Of a DNA stretch of 64,000 nucleotides, positions 1-9,465 are shown piece by piece (within the stretch, counting starts at the first letter, position 1; the number at the start of each line of letters is the position of its first letter). The DNA comes from Tamarix chinensis (taxonomy: Eukaryota; Streptophyta; Magnoliopsida; Caryophyllales; Tamaricaceae). The position numbers were made by a program, and so were the translations under genes. Under the pieces are notes generated by a model, which made no database searches, was not told the DNA's origin, and saw nothing but the letters and a program-made list of their open reading frames with translations. The stretch covers positions 57,087,201 through 57,151,200 of the forward strand of contig CM060181.1 in assembly GCA_030549775.1 (NCBI GenBank). Direction: 5' to 3'.

Positions 1-240
1 TTTTTCCTTTCGGTGTCCTCGTCAGATTCTTTGTTGCCTTCATCATGCTAGTCGTAATAGTCATCATCCACATCCTCATTATCATTTTCTTCTATTGGAA
101 CATATCTTACCTCTCAACCCCAGTACAGAATGGTGGCAGTTGATCATAACCCGCGGTGAGAATCCTGCCATAATCCTCAATATACGAGAATCCTAAACGC
201 CACACTGGATAAGGTCGGGCATTCTTTGTGTTAATGTCTG
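1..240 (-). pseudogene. Unidentified gene fragment with acidic tail
   Basis: On the minus strand, about 165-240 reads VWRLGFSYIEDYGRILTAGY followed by DQLPPFCTGVER and a stop. Shifting frame gives VRYVPIEENDNEDVDDDYYD, a stop, then HDEGNKESDEDTERK running off the window edge. The Asp/Glu-rich end looks like the acidic C-terminus of a nuclear or transposon-encoded protein. The coding potential is broken by at least two stops and one frame change, so I treat it as a decayed fragment whose remainder lies outside the window. I do not recognise the family; a relative of the mobile-domain pseudogene at 10816-11786 is possible but unproven. Confidence 0.3.
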
Positions 241-639
241 GGCTCCCTCATCGTATGAAGTTGCAAGTGAGGTGAGGGAAACTCTTACTTATCGTAGTGA
301 AAATAATTTTAACGCATTATAATATACTTGTTAGTACAAATATATACTAATTATAAGTTTTTATAGATATTCGAAAGAGATTCAAATAAAAATAAAAAAT
401 ATATTTGAAATCGCTAGATAACCAATGAATTAGTTTCTGCAAACTAGTTGATTGGTTTGTATGGATTAAAGTTGTTAATTTTTTAGTGTACTAATTGATC
501 GATAAGTCTAAAATTCACACATTTATTAGAATTTCAAGCCATTTTTAAATTATTTTATATCAACATATTTTTAAACACTTTTTGAAAGATTTGAGGACAA
601 AGTATCAAGGTAGGACCAGTACAATGGTCTCGTTCAATC

Positions 640-935
640 AAATATGAACCAAAAATGACACTAGCAGACTAGTCAATTGGTTTGTCTCACCGATCAATTG
701 TTTATAGGAAACAAGGTGATGGGTTTGGTCCAATTGGTCTATGGGTCTGAACAAAGAACAAACCACTTTGGTCACAAAATCACCAATTGATGGATTTAAT
801 AAACCGATCGACTACTCTTATGGACCCATTGAATAGTTTATTAAACCAATCGACTGATCTCGCAACCACTTATCAAAATTTTAAAATTGTAAGACTACTC
901 ACAAAACTAATCGATGGGTTCAATGAACCAATCAA
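640..935. repeat. Cluster of CGATTGG-like motifs
   Basis: About ten variants of CAATTGGTTT, CGATCAATTG and ACCAATCGACTGAT occur in both orientations at roughly 25-35 base spacing. The same kind of cluster recurs at fixed places in the type L2 LTRs. Confidence 0.6.
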
Positions 936-2301
936 CACATCTAGGTAAAATAGCACTCAAACTTGTTATACCCACACCAAAATTGACCAAACTTTACCAT
1001 ATTAATTCTAGCATGCTGCTATGTGATAAAACATAAAAAGAGACATGATATATATATATAATCACATAGATATATGGTAGTGTAGGCATTTCAAAATAAA
1101 ATCATACTTAAACTGTCAAATCATTCATAAAATTAGATAACAAACAATGCCTAAATTAAAAGAAGAAACTCTAGCACCTGCTCCAATTCTAGGATATAAT
1201 CAGTCCATGCCTAACATAAAAACACACCAAGAACATGGAACCACAATAAGCAACAAAATCTCATTCATATTAAAAATAAGAATGCCTTACCTTAAACAAA
1301 TTCTTCTAGCACAAGACTCCTACTTGATGGCTATCTTGTATGATCTCAATTCCTAAGAGAATCAAAAGTTAAAACCATTAAAACTCCATTAAAATAAAAG
1401 AAAATTAGTAGAAGTAGAATAATAAAAACACAAATCAACATTTTCTCAGAAACAAAATTCCTAAGAAAATGAAGCTAGAATCTTCAAGCTTTCTCAAACC
1501 TTAATTCTTTATTGCTTAAGAGAAATAAAGGAGAACTAAAACTAACATGAAGAGAAGAAGAAAGATACAAGAATTTAACCAAGGGAAGAAAAGTAGAGGC
1601 AAGCCTCTACTTTCCAACAGAAAAGGAAAGGGTAAAGAAAGAAAGAGTGCTAAGCACTTAGGAAATTTTCACAAAGAAAAGGGAGACAATGAGCAAGTGG
1701 AGGTGGTAAAAGGTTAAATGAATTAGAAATGGAGTGTCTAGGAGGGAGAGCTAATCGACAGCTACAAGGGAGAAAGAAATAAAATAGGCTTGGTAGTGTT
1801 GGCAACCAAGTGTAAGAGAAATACTTAATGAGGTTAGGGAGGTTGAGAGTAGTCAGGAAGGAAACCATTACTGGAGGTTAGTAAGTTAGCATAGGTTTGC
1901 AAGAAGTCAAACATAAAACTCAATTACTAGAAGAGAGAGGGAAAGGTGAGAGGAAAGAGAGATGGTGAGGTATGCCTCAAAAAGTATTTTCTTGGAGAAA
2001 TATAAATAAATAAAATAATAGAATAATTTAGATAATATAAAAATAATTCCAAAGCACCAACATATACTTATTAGCACAAATACATTCTAACTAGGAGTTT
2101 TTAGAACGTTAAAAAGAGATTTGAATCAAAATTAGAAAATGATCTAAAATCAAAAGATAGCCAGTTAATCGATTTGAGTAAACCAATCAATTGGTTTATT
2201 GAGAATAACATTGTTAATCTCTGAACGTACCAGCCGATAGGTTAGGTAAACCAATCTATCAGTATGCCTGCAATTCATATTTTAATTAAAATTCTAATCC
2301 C

Positions 2302-2419
2302 TTTTCAAAACCAAAACCAATTTATTTTATATCAACATAAGTTTAAATATATTTTGACCTTTTTCAAAACAAAAACCAATTTATTTTATATCAACATAAG
2401 TTTAAATATATTTTGAATG
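2302..2419 (+). repeat. 59-bp tandem duplication
   Basis: Two nearly identical copies, 2302-2360 and 2361-2419, each containing TTTATTTTATATCAACATAA. The duplication lies inside the L2-like fragment near its LTR start. Confidence 0.8.
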
Positions 2420-2442
2420 ATTTTAGGACATGATATTATAGA

Positions 2443-3108
2443 AACCCTCTATTTATAGAGGAGTAGCGATCTCAGCTAGTGAGCTTGAACTTATTGGGTT
2501 AGTTCTGTAGATTTAGAAGGCAAGCATCGTTTGGCTTAATTTTATTAATGTATATTCTAGTCATTTTGGCCCAACCTAATAAATGTAAAAAGGATATTGT
2601 GATTTAAATTATTTTATTCTATGTATAAGTCGCAAATAATTTTAGGATCATATATTGAATTGGCCACAATTTTTAGTTAACCTTAATTAAATATTTTGGT
2701 GTCAACAAATATTTCTAAATGTAAAGTTCTTTTTTCATTTTCATCTCCCTCATCGTCTTAGTTATATACTGTTTTAGAGTAGCAATCAGCTTATGTGAAC
2801 ACAGGCAATCACGAGCACAGTTGGTGGGAGGGGGCTACCAATAAGCAATTGCATACTTATTAACGTTACATGGGCTGCTGCTGCAAGTAATTTCCACTGA
2901 TCGGTTACGGCTATTAGAAGTATGTTAGCTAGCATGAAATATTATAGAATGTTTTTTTCATCACATAAATCTAAACTAATGACAGTGAATTTTAGAGTTT
3001 GTACGTCCAAGGCTGATGCGTGAGGATAAAAAAACCACTCAAAAGGACATTAATCAACAAAAAATATTGCACAAAAACGCTCTCTAAATTACATATGCAC
3101 ATCAGTAA
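2443..3108. other. AT-rich stretch without a recognised feature
   Basis: No convincing reading frame, repeat boundary or RNA gene is visible between the LTR-like fragment and the pseudogene at 3109. A weak TATA-like AT richness is general to the region. Confidence 0.4.
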
Positions 3109-3632
3109 TTAAGTACTGATGGCTAAAGTAAAATATTTCATTCTGTTAAATGAAGTAAGATTTTTCAGAGCAATTTGATCATCCAAATAAAGATTAGCTT
3201 CCAACCACTGATAATACGTCGTATCAGTCTTGCAAGACAGAATCTTGTACCAATAGCCCATATACAGCGAAATATAAACGTGAGTCTCATTCTTGTTCAA
3301 CCTCTTGCTTTCCGTATCCCAATCAAAATATCTAGAACCCAAATTCAACGTGAAATTCCGATGCAAACTCTTCCCAAATCCCTGGTATTCGTGAGGGACG
3401 TAAACCCAAGTTACTCCAGACTGTTGTCATTGGTTATGTAAAAGATGTCAACCCATCCCTCTGTGTAATTAAATCCTCTGAAATGGTTGTGGTTGTTGAC
3501 TTCCATCTCGATGTAAAGGGACGAGTAGTTGTTATTGATCTTGTTGACGTTGAATGTGAGGAGTGTAGCTGTTGGTGAATAGATTAAGGGTAAACCCCAT
3601 GAGATTATTGCTGCAAGGGATACGGAGACCAA
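3109..3632 (-). pseudogene. Frameshifted small membrane or secreted protein, LEA2/NHL-like
   Basis: Two adjacent minus-strand frames form one protein of about 170 residues. The first (3632 to about 3411) begins with ATG and a hydrophobic segment (MVSVSLAAIISWGLPLIY), then TATLLTFNVNKINNNYSSLY and VDIFYITNDN. It hits a stop after NSLE; moving one frame near 3415-3430 continues as SGVTWVYVPHEYQGFGKSLH and on to a stop at 3109. A short N-terminal membrane anchor followed by an all-beta-like region with NN/NH turns recalls NDR1/HIN1-like (LEA_2) proteins. That assignment is by general resemblance only. Without the frameshift the frame would be uninterrupted, so the lesion may be recent or a sequencing error. 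It lies just outside the CACTA element. Confidence 0.4.
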
Positions 3633-3866
3633 GCCATCAGATTTGTTATACTCTATTAATTACATTATTATATTATTTATGTATGATTTGATATTTATTA
3701 GATTTGTTTATATATTCATTAAATATTTTAAATATTATTATAGGGTGGGGGTTATTGGTGAATGTTTTTAATTATATTGATAGGATAATAGATTAGATTA
3801 GTTCATTTTTTTTTATTAAATATGTTTATAATATATTAAATATGTTTATATTTGTATTAGATTTAT
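3633..3866. other. AT-rich spacer
   Basis: Very AT-rich sequence, including a repeated AAATATGTTTATA, between the pseudogene and the transposon end. No feature recognised. Confidence 0.5.
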
Positions 3867-3869
3867 TTA
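3867..3869. repeat. Left target-site duplication TTA
   Basis: TTA immediately precedes the CACTA terminus and is matched by TTA at 9463-9465. Three-base duplications are the hallmark of CACTA insertions. Confidence 0.85.
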
Positions 3870-3881
3870 CACTACTGGAAA
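3870..3881 (+). repeat. Left CACTA terminal inverted repeat
   Basis: CACTACTGGAAA; pairs with the reverse complement of 9451-9462 at 9 of 12 positions. Confidence 0.85.
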
Positions 3882-3887
3882 TAAGGT

Positions 3888-4225
3888 TTTTAACGACCAA
3901 CAATTTTCATCGTTAATGGCCAAATTTTGGTTGCTAAAGCTAATAACGACCAAAAAATTTGTTGGTCGTCAGTGGTCGTTATTGCTCCCTCGTTAAAGGC
4001 TTTAACGACCAACTGAAATTTTTTGGTCGCTAAAGCAATAACGACTACATATTATGTTGGTCGCTAATGTAATAGCAACGGCGTATAATTTTGGTCGCTA
4101 AAGGTAATAACGACGACGCAAAGTGTTGGTCGCTGAAAGTAATAACGACAACTTATGACGTTGGTCGCTAAAGGTAATAGCGACAACATATGATGTTGGT
4201 CGCTAAAAATAATAACGACGAATAA
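3888..4225. repeat. Left subterminal repeat array
   Basis: Repeated TTGGTCGCTAAAGGTAATAA and TAACGACCAA words. From about 4040 the array settles into a tandem unit of about 35 bases containing TTGGTCGCT at one end and AACGAC at the other, so each unit can pair with itself or its neighbours. These are presumed transposase-accessory binding sites. Confidence 0.85.
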
Positions 4226-4373
4226 AATACACTGTCATAAATAATATTAACGGCTAATTTTTCCATCAATACTAAAATTCATTCATTATTTACGACATAA
4301 TTTATATATATTCAATAATATATATAATCAACATTTTAATATTCATCTATAACCCTACACCTATATGGATATA

Positions 4374-4520
4374 CATATATCCATTTCAATATTTTGAAGA
4401 CCTATATATATATACATACATATATCCATTTCAATCTTCTCAAGACCTGTACCTGTATGCATGTATATATATATCCATTTTGATCTTCTCAAATCCTGTA
4501 CCTGCATACATATATATTCA
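4374..4520 (+). repeat. Three-copy AT-rich minisatellite
   Basis: Three diverged units of about 45-50 bases, each with ATATATCCATTT, then TCTTCTCAA, then a CCTGTACCTG-like stretch. It lies inside the CACTA element next to the left subterminal array. Confidence 0.6.
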
Positions 4521-6400
4521 TTCTAACATATAGATATAATTTTCTAAATATTTGTTTATAATTAAACATTCAACTAAATATTCATACAAATAATTTATAT
4601 CAAATATCCGGTACAATTTTCGGCTATGATCAAATATAAATATATTACAAAAGAGCTACAATATGTCGTTGCATTACAAAAATATCATGATTAGCAACCG
4701 CTTAAGAATTAATCATTCTATCCATCGGATACAATAGACTTGGTAAGTTTATCAAAATAAACTGGATCTGCAACAATAGAAATATAAAAATAATAATTAA
4801 TATAAGTATCAAATAAACAATGAGTAATTTCCTTAACATGCAATTCATGAAATCAAATATATAAAATGAAATCTCCAAATACAAGGAAAATAATGAAAAT
4901 GGAAATAAATATAATTCAATAACATCGGAACTTATTAATGTGCTCTACTACGACAACCTAGATCATGCATCATCATTACCTATGGAAATTACATAAAATA
5001 TTACTATTCTAACTTATAGTAGAAATTTAACAAGATAAAAAAACAACCCACAGGTTATGGTGAAGGAAATGATGTTATAATTATGCAGTTGATTCTGAGC
5101 TTGTCGGGTTGCTCGGTCATTTATTCTTCTATGACCATATTTATGTCTACTAATATCCACCAATGTATCTTACTATATATAAAAGCTGAATACAAGCAAC
5201 ATCTCAGTCCCGCCTAAAAGTGTCTTATTCACTCAACTTTTCAGTATCAGCAAATAAGAGAAAGAATGATATTTTATTTTATATGCAGTACAAAGGGGCC
5301 CCTACAGCTACGGTTTTCTTAACTAAATGCAAGAAAGAGAGTAAAAGATGCAGTGCTACAGAAAAAATACCAAAAGCTTCTCACGGAAGTTAAATAGGAG
5401 AGAGAAAATTAATGTTTCTCCAACATGTAAGCCCATGTTTGTAATACTGTTCAAAAGCTATGAGATTGCCTTTTGTGCGATTCATGGGGGAAAATGATCA
5501 ATTGCTACGCAGCTCAAAATGATGTTGTGTTTTGGTTGTGGAAGATATTCTTGCATTTCATTTCATTATATGAAAATAATTGGGCACGAGCTAGCTAGGT
5601 TGTTCAGAATCAAATGAAACATAACACGCAGATGCAGGAATAAATCATGGTCAGTTCTTCAATAATGAAATGAACACAAAATGAAAGTTTGAGTTGTTCA
5701 AGTACACACAGTGTCAAGCATCAAGGGGGAGATCATACATTTCCATATAAATATATTAAAAGGAAAAAAAAAAGACATATAGTGCTTTGAGTGCCAGCCC
5801 AAGGGATGACTGCTATGCTGATCAAGTTTCCGACCATAGCAGAAAAGAAACATGCACTACATGACTGCCCCTCTCAGAATGAAGGAGGGTGATATCCTTG
5901 ATGTCCAGGTAAGGTTCTCATCAAGCAACCACACAATAACAGCATTGGCAACCAACGATATATAGGGCAGTCAATGAGCCAACATTTCTCAAAGCAAGTC
6001 TGATAGTTGAATATGAACATGCATGAAATTTTTTAGCATTAACCATTGTGATACCAACAACAATGGCAGAATTCCTTACTGGGCAGTTGTTTTATGTGAG
6101 ACCAATGAGAATCCATTCTTCCCCAGTAAGATAAAGGAACTAATATATTGAGGCTACCACCACCCTACAAGAGCAGAGTGCGTGAGTGGTGATACACAGA
6201 GCAACAGGCTCCAACAGCTGATGAAATCAACAATATAAGAGGATGTCCTAGCTGCTCCGTATGCAAAGCCATCCATAATGCTAGAGTCAACGATTTGAGA
6301 ACAAATGGCAGGTTGGAACCGATATAAGCTAATCAAAACTGAGAAATGATAACAAGTATAAAACTGAAAAAAAGGGCAGAACAGACTACAGCTAACAGCT
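4521..6400. other. CACTA interior of unknown origin, with one possible captured 3' exon
   Basis: No protein family is recognised. On the minus strand a good acceptor (TTTCTATTGTTGCAG, reading down to about 4766) is followed by a short frame, DPVYFDKLTKSIVSDG and a stop near 4720, which could be the last exon of a captured gene. The open frames at 4702-4884 and 6154-6336 (both minus) show no family resemblance. Composition is less AT-extreme at 5780-6330 than around it, consistent with captured genic sequence, but I cannot identify a source. Confidence 0.3.
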
Positions 6401-6403
6401 TAC

Positions 6404-6498
6404 CTCCTTTTCAAGTTCAACCATGTAATCTTCAAACAGATCCTTGCGATCCCTAGGTCGTTCAACAGCTTTGAAACATTCATCGTCACCAAACATGG
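6404..6498 (-). pseudogene. Captured exon of PRP40-like splicing factor (FF-domain region)
   Basis: The minus strand reads [20 protein letters not shown] followed by [11 protein letters not shown], then a donor-like GAG|GTAAGC at 6404/6403. DDERFKAV-RPRDREDLFE-Y-VEL is the conserved sequence at an FF domain of plant pre-mRNA-processing protein 40, which bridges U1 snRNP and branch-point proteins through WW and FF domains. Only about 31 residues are present. The fragment is uninterrupted and ends at a splice donor, so one exon edge was captured intact. It abuts the kinase fragment at about 6498, in a different frame. It lies inside the CACTA element and is presumed non-functional as PRP40. Confidence 0.72.
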
Positions 6499-6990
6499 AC
6501 TATTATCCCAAGCTCCGATGAAAAGTCAGCAGCCATCTCTTCAGCATCCCCCTTTGTTAGACGTTTCACTGCCACATATTATCCATCTGGAAGAACTCCC
6601 TTGTACACTACAGCATATACTCCCTCTCCAATCAAATTTTCTTGAACAAAGACATAATTTATTCAGCAGCACACAACTAATTTTCAATTAAAAAAAGGGA
6701 ACCATAAACATTGATCAGCTCAACAAAAAGAATCGCAAACTTCAAGGATAGTTCCATAATTACCTTGGCTAAAGTTATTAGTAGCTTCCTCGATGTCTTT
6801 GAGAGAGAAATTCTTCCAGGATGACTTAATGCAACACAATTCAGGATCAAAGGAAGGTATGGCTGGTATCATGCTATGCCTTGCACTTCTACTTTTTCTC
6901 CTTGAAAGCCTAGGAATACTCAAAGGATGAAGAGTCTGAAAGCGCTTAGGCCCTTTCTTCAACATATGGATAAAACCTTTTTGACCTGGC
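6499..6990 (-). pseudogene. Captured fragment of receptor-like cytoplasmic kinase (RLCK-VI type), two exons
   Basis: The first exon (about 6990-6764) reads PLSIPRLSRRKSRSARHSM, a spacer, then KSSWKNFSLKDIEEATNNFS and Q, ending at a donor CAAG|GTAAT. The intron is 6763-6641. The second exon (6640 to about 6499) starts after CAAG and completes codon E, giving ENLIGEGVYAVVYKGVLPDG, a stop, then YVAVKRLTKGDAEEMAADFS and SELGIIVHV. These are the pre-kinase segment, glycine-rich loop and VAVKRL ATP-binding lysine of RLCK subfamily VI (plant cytosolic kinases, several of which bind ROP GTPases). Splicing restores the reading frame exactly, so genomic DNA rather than cDNA was captured. One in-frame stop after LPDG and loss of the catalytic loop make it inactive. 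Its 3' edge runs directly into the PRP40-like piece. Confidence 0.8.
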
Positions 6991-7292
6991 ACGTTTAAAA
7001 AATTAAAAACTTAAATATTCATCAATCCTATTTATTCACTACCAAACTGAATCGTTTTTATGACTCTTAGCATTTATTTTTATTAACTCTTAGGTTTTAT
7101 ATGCTATCCCTTAATCAAAATCTCATCTTTATATGCTATTTCAAAATTTTATAAAAAGCTCATATCCTTGGTTTTGTGTATTTGAACAATTTATGCAGAT
7201 ATTTATACTCTCTATTTGTTCTTCCTCTGACCTTAAAAACAGAGGAACACAGGGGCTTTGGTGTCTTTTATACATTTGATTTCTGTTTTTAG
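6991..7292. other. CACTA interior between captured fragments
   Basis: AT-rich, intron-like sequence between the minus-strand kinase fragment and the plus-strand exon at 7293. No coding similarity is recognised; the minus frame at 7141-7341 is probably a shadow. Confidence 0.35.
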
Positions 7293-7663
7293 AGTATTTG
7301 ATGACAGGCAATCGGCTGTCAGTTGGACTTCTGCTCTTCAAGGCACCATATTTGGATCAGTTTCAGGTAAGCTAATTGATATCTTTGTTCATTTTTTTTT
7401 TTTGAAAAAAAAAACGTTAGTATGTCAATTTCTGTTTTTATGCTAAGAAAATGGTTTATAACAGTTTCGATTTTGGAATTGGGTTTCAGTTCGTGAGTTT
7501 GATGTCCCTTTATATTTCATAGTTTCTGATAAAGTTAATGTGATCTCTGATCACATTTTTTTTTTATTGTTAAGGGCATATACTTTGCTTTTTCTTCTGT
7601 TTGTAATTAGGAAGATCATCAGTTTCACACATAGACAACCAAGGGACAAACTGTGAGGATTAA
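7293..7663 (+). pseudogene. Two exon-like blocks of an unidentified captured gene
   Basis: Block one (7293-7366) follows an acceptor (TTTCTGTTTTTAG) and ends at a donor, TTTCAG|GTAAGC. It encodes VFDDRQSAVSWTSALQGTIF plus GSVS. Block two (7611-7663) follows TTTGTAATTAG and, joined to block one, stays in frame: GRSSVSHIDNQGTNCED and a stop. The 244-base gap is T-rich and intron-like. Two consistent splice borders with preserved frame and a terminal stop argue for the last two exons of a real gene captured by the CACTA element, on the strand opposite to the kinase fragment. I do not recognise the protein. Chance splice-like motifs remain possible because the encoded peptide is only about 41 residues. 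Confidence 0.45.
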
Positions 7664-8783
7664 TGATTTTGCTGGAAGCACGTGATTTGGGAGTTATCAC
7701 AATGAGATTTGGGTTATAAATATGTAATCATCTATGAATGTGTTTCATCCTTCTATTCACAAAATCATTGAGGGAGTGATTGACTTAAGTTCCTTCAAGT
7801 ATAAGTTGATTGAAACAATCCTATAGGCAGTTCTAGTTTATTGTTATCCAGTACCCATTTTGATTGGTAAACCTCAAATTCCATTCCTGCTTATTATGTT
7901 GATTTGTACCTATTGATTTGGGTGATAAGAGTACTCCGACATTACCATCACAAGTAATTGAACATATACCCAAATTGAGTTAAAAGTAATAAACAAGTTG
8001 CATTGGCAATTGGTTGTTGGGATTTTACTAGTTAAAAAAAATGTCAATGTTGATCATCATCATATTCTTTATCTAATTTTATCAACTTGAATGATTATAG
8101 AATTCTTAAATGAATTAACATAGAAAATAATCTAAGGACATAACAAAGAGATTATATAACAACATAAAGTAATGAAGAAAAAATTCAGCACCACCATCCA
8201 TCAAAACCCTTTCTAATATTTTACTTTCAAGATAGCATCTATCATATACTCAATTGATTAAAACAATAAACGAAACATCCAATTTAACATAATTAGGGTT
8301 TTTTTGCTTGGACTGTAAATCCGGTCAAATCTTACTAAGATATTTAAATTGACATGTCGAAAATGAAATTAAACATAATCTAATGCAAATTATATAATCA
8401 ATTGAATAAAATAACTCAATTACACAATCCAATTTAAATTCGCAAGAATTTTGACCTAAGAATCTAATTTCGATTAATTTCACACAAAAATTTCAAATTG
8501 ATAGTTCTAACATGAAATAAGATACATTTTAAAGGATATTGTAAATTCAATTTATCTAAAATAGCTAAATCGGATAAAACCGACAAATCCGGATATAGCC
8601 GGTCACAAATTCAATTTTCACAAATCAACCATTACCAATACAATTAACCATTCTAAATCATTCATACAACACATATATATACAATTAAACAACTAAATTA
8701 TCTTATCATAAGCTAATTCATCTAAAATTAATCAAAACATAAGTTAGGGTTTAAGTATTTATACCAAACGTATTGTAGCAAAA
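7664..8783. other. AT-rich CACTA interior
   Basis: No coding or repeat feature is recognised. The sequence is intron- or UTR-like and becomes abruptly GC-rich at about 8784. Confidence 0.35.
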
Positions 8784-9141
8784 TTGGAGGGAGTGAGCGG
8801 TGCTGGACCTTCGCCGGTGGTCAAGGACCACTCGCCGGTGATGAGCGGTGCTGGAGGAGGACGGGCGGTGGCGCGCCGCGGCTGTCCTCGTGCGTTGCTG
8901 GTGCCTGCTGCTGCTACTCCGCTGCTGCTGTATTGGACGACGACGAGGAGGTGTAGTAGCAGCTGTGGGCTGTCTGCTCGACCGGCGGCGGATTGCGTGG
9001 TGGTGCAGTCCGGGAAGAAGCGTTGCAAACGGGAGACGGCCAGGGCAGGGTTGCGAGCGGTCGTCGAGCAAGGGTCAGGGAGGGAAGACGAGTCGACCAG
9101 ACCCCAAAATTTTGTTTAAAGGGGTACAGGCGCGCGGGTGA
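8784..9141 (-). promoter_or_regulatory. GC-rich block beside the right CACTA end, possible transposon leader
   Basis: About 350 bases rich in GCC, CGG and GCTGCTG words interrupt the AT-rich element just inside the right subterminal repeats. Overlapping open frames exist in most phases (for example 8784-9119 plus and 8751-9071 minus), as expected of a GC-rich tract with few stop codons, and none resembles a known protein. In maize Spm a GC-rich untranslated leader next to the 5' subterminal repeats is a control region; by analogy this block may mark the transcription-start side, with minus-strand transcription into the element. That direction agrees with the captured kinase fragment. The strand is inferred. 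Confidence 0.4.
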
Positions 9142-9166
9142 GTTTTTTTTTTTTTTTTTTTTTTTT
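9139..9166 (+). repeat. Poly-T tract
   Basis: A run of about 27 T immediately follows the GC-rich block. Confidence 0.9.
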
Positions 9167-9295
9167 GTGGCCGAAACATACAATGGTATCAGGCGTGAGG
9201 TGATTTTTTTTAGGAGTTGGGGCAATTTTTTTTTTTGGATTTTAGATATTTGAAAAAAAAAAATTATTATAAAACATATATATATAACTTAAATT

Positions 9296-9445
9296 TTTTT
9301 AACGACCAATAAATTTATAATTAACGACCAAAAATTATATTAGTCGCAATAGATATACCATCAACGATGACTTTTGACAATGGTCGTTAATAATATATCA
9401 ATAACGACAAAAAAAAAATTTGGTCGCTAAATTGGTCGTTAATGG
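9296..9445. repeat. Right subterminal repeat array
   Basis: TTAACGACCAA, TTGGTCGCTAAA and TGGTCGTTAAT words match those of the left array, in a shorter and more degenerate array. Confidence 0.8.
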
Positions 9446-9450
9446 TCCAG

Positions 9451-9462
9451 TTTGTTGTAGTG
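9451..9462 (-). repeat. Right CACTA terminal inverted repeat
   Basis: TTTGTTGTAGTG, the reverse complement of CACTACAACAAA. Confidence 0.85.
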
Positions 9463-9465
9463 TTA
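9463..9465. repeat. Right target-site duplication TTA
   Basis: TTA directly follows the right terminus and matches 3867-3869. Confidence 0.85.

Larger units (their letters stand above)
300..2442 (-). repeat. Degenerate LTR fragment of type L2
   Basis: Read on the minus strand this starts near 2442 with a weak match to the L2 LTR start. It then follows the L2 order: CGATTGG-like motifs (2160-2270), a stretch purine-rich on the plus strand (1550-1980), an AT-rich body and a second motif cluster (640-935). Compare the LTRs of element C at 47231-50562 and 54205-57591. It contains its own direct repeat, 300-605 against 2035-2435. The small open frames at 1147-1356 (plus) and 1650-1868 (minus) have no family resemblance and are taken as chance. 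Confidence 0.45.
3870..9462. mobile_element. CACTA (En/Spm) DNA transposon, non-autonomous, 5593 bp
   Basis: The left end is CACTACTGGAAATAAGG and the right end, read inward, is CACTACAACAAACTGG, so the termini match CACTAC...AAA. Both are flanked by TTA. Inside each end lie arrays of TTGGTCGCTAAA / TAACGACCAA, which are subterminal repeats as expected for this superfamily, where they bind the element-encoded protein. I find no stretch resembling a TNP2/TNPD transposase or TNPA. The interior instead holds captured host gene pieces on both strands (6404-6990 minus, 7293-7663 plus) and a GC-rich block (8784-9141). It is therefore best read as a gene-capturing (Pack-CACTA-like) element dependent on a transposase made elsewhere. 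The intact ends and duplication suggest it is younger than the decayed retrotransposons to the right. Confidence 0.88.

Noticed and set aside
8751..9225. Six overlapping frames of 86-111 codons in the GC-rich block
   Set aside because: They overlap in several phases and both strands, with low-complexity Arg/Ser/Ala-rich content. This is typical of GC-rich DNA with few stops.
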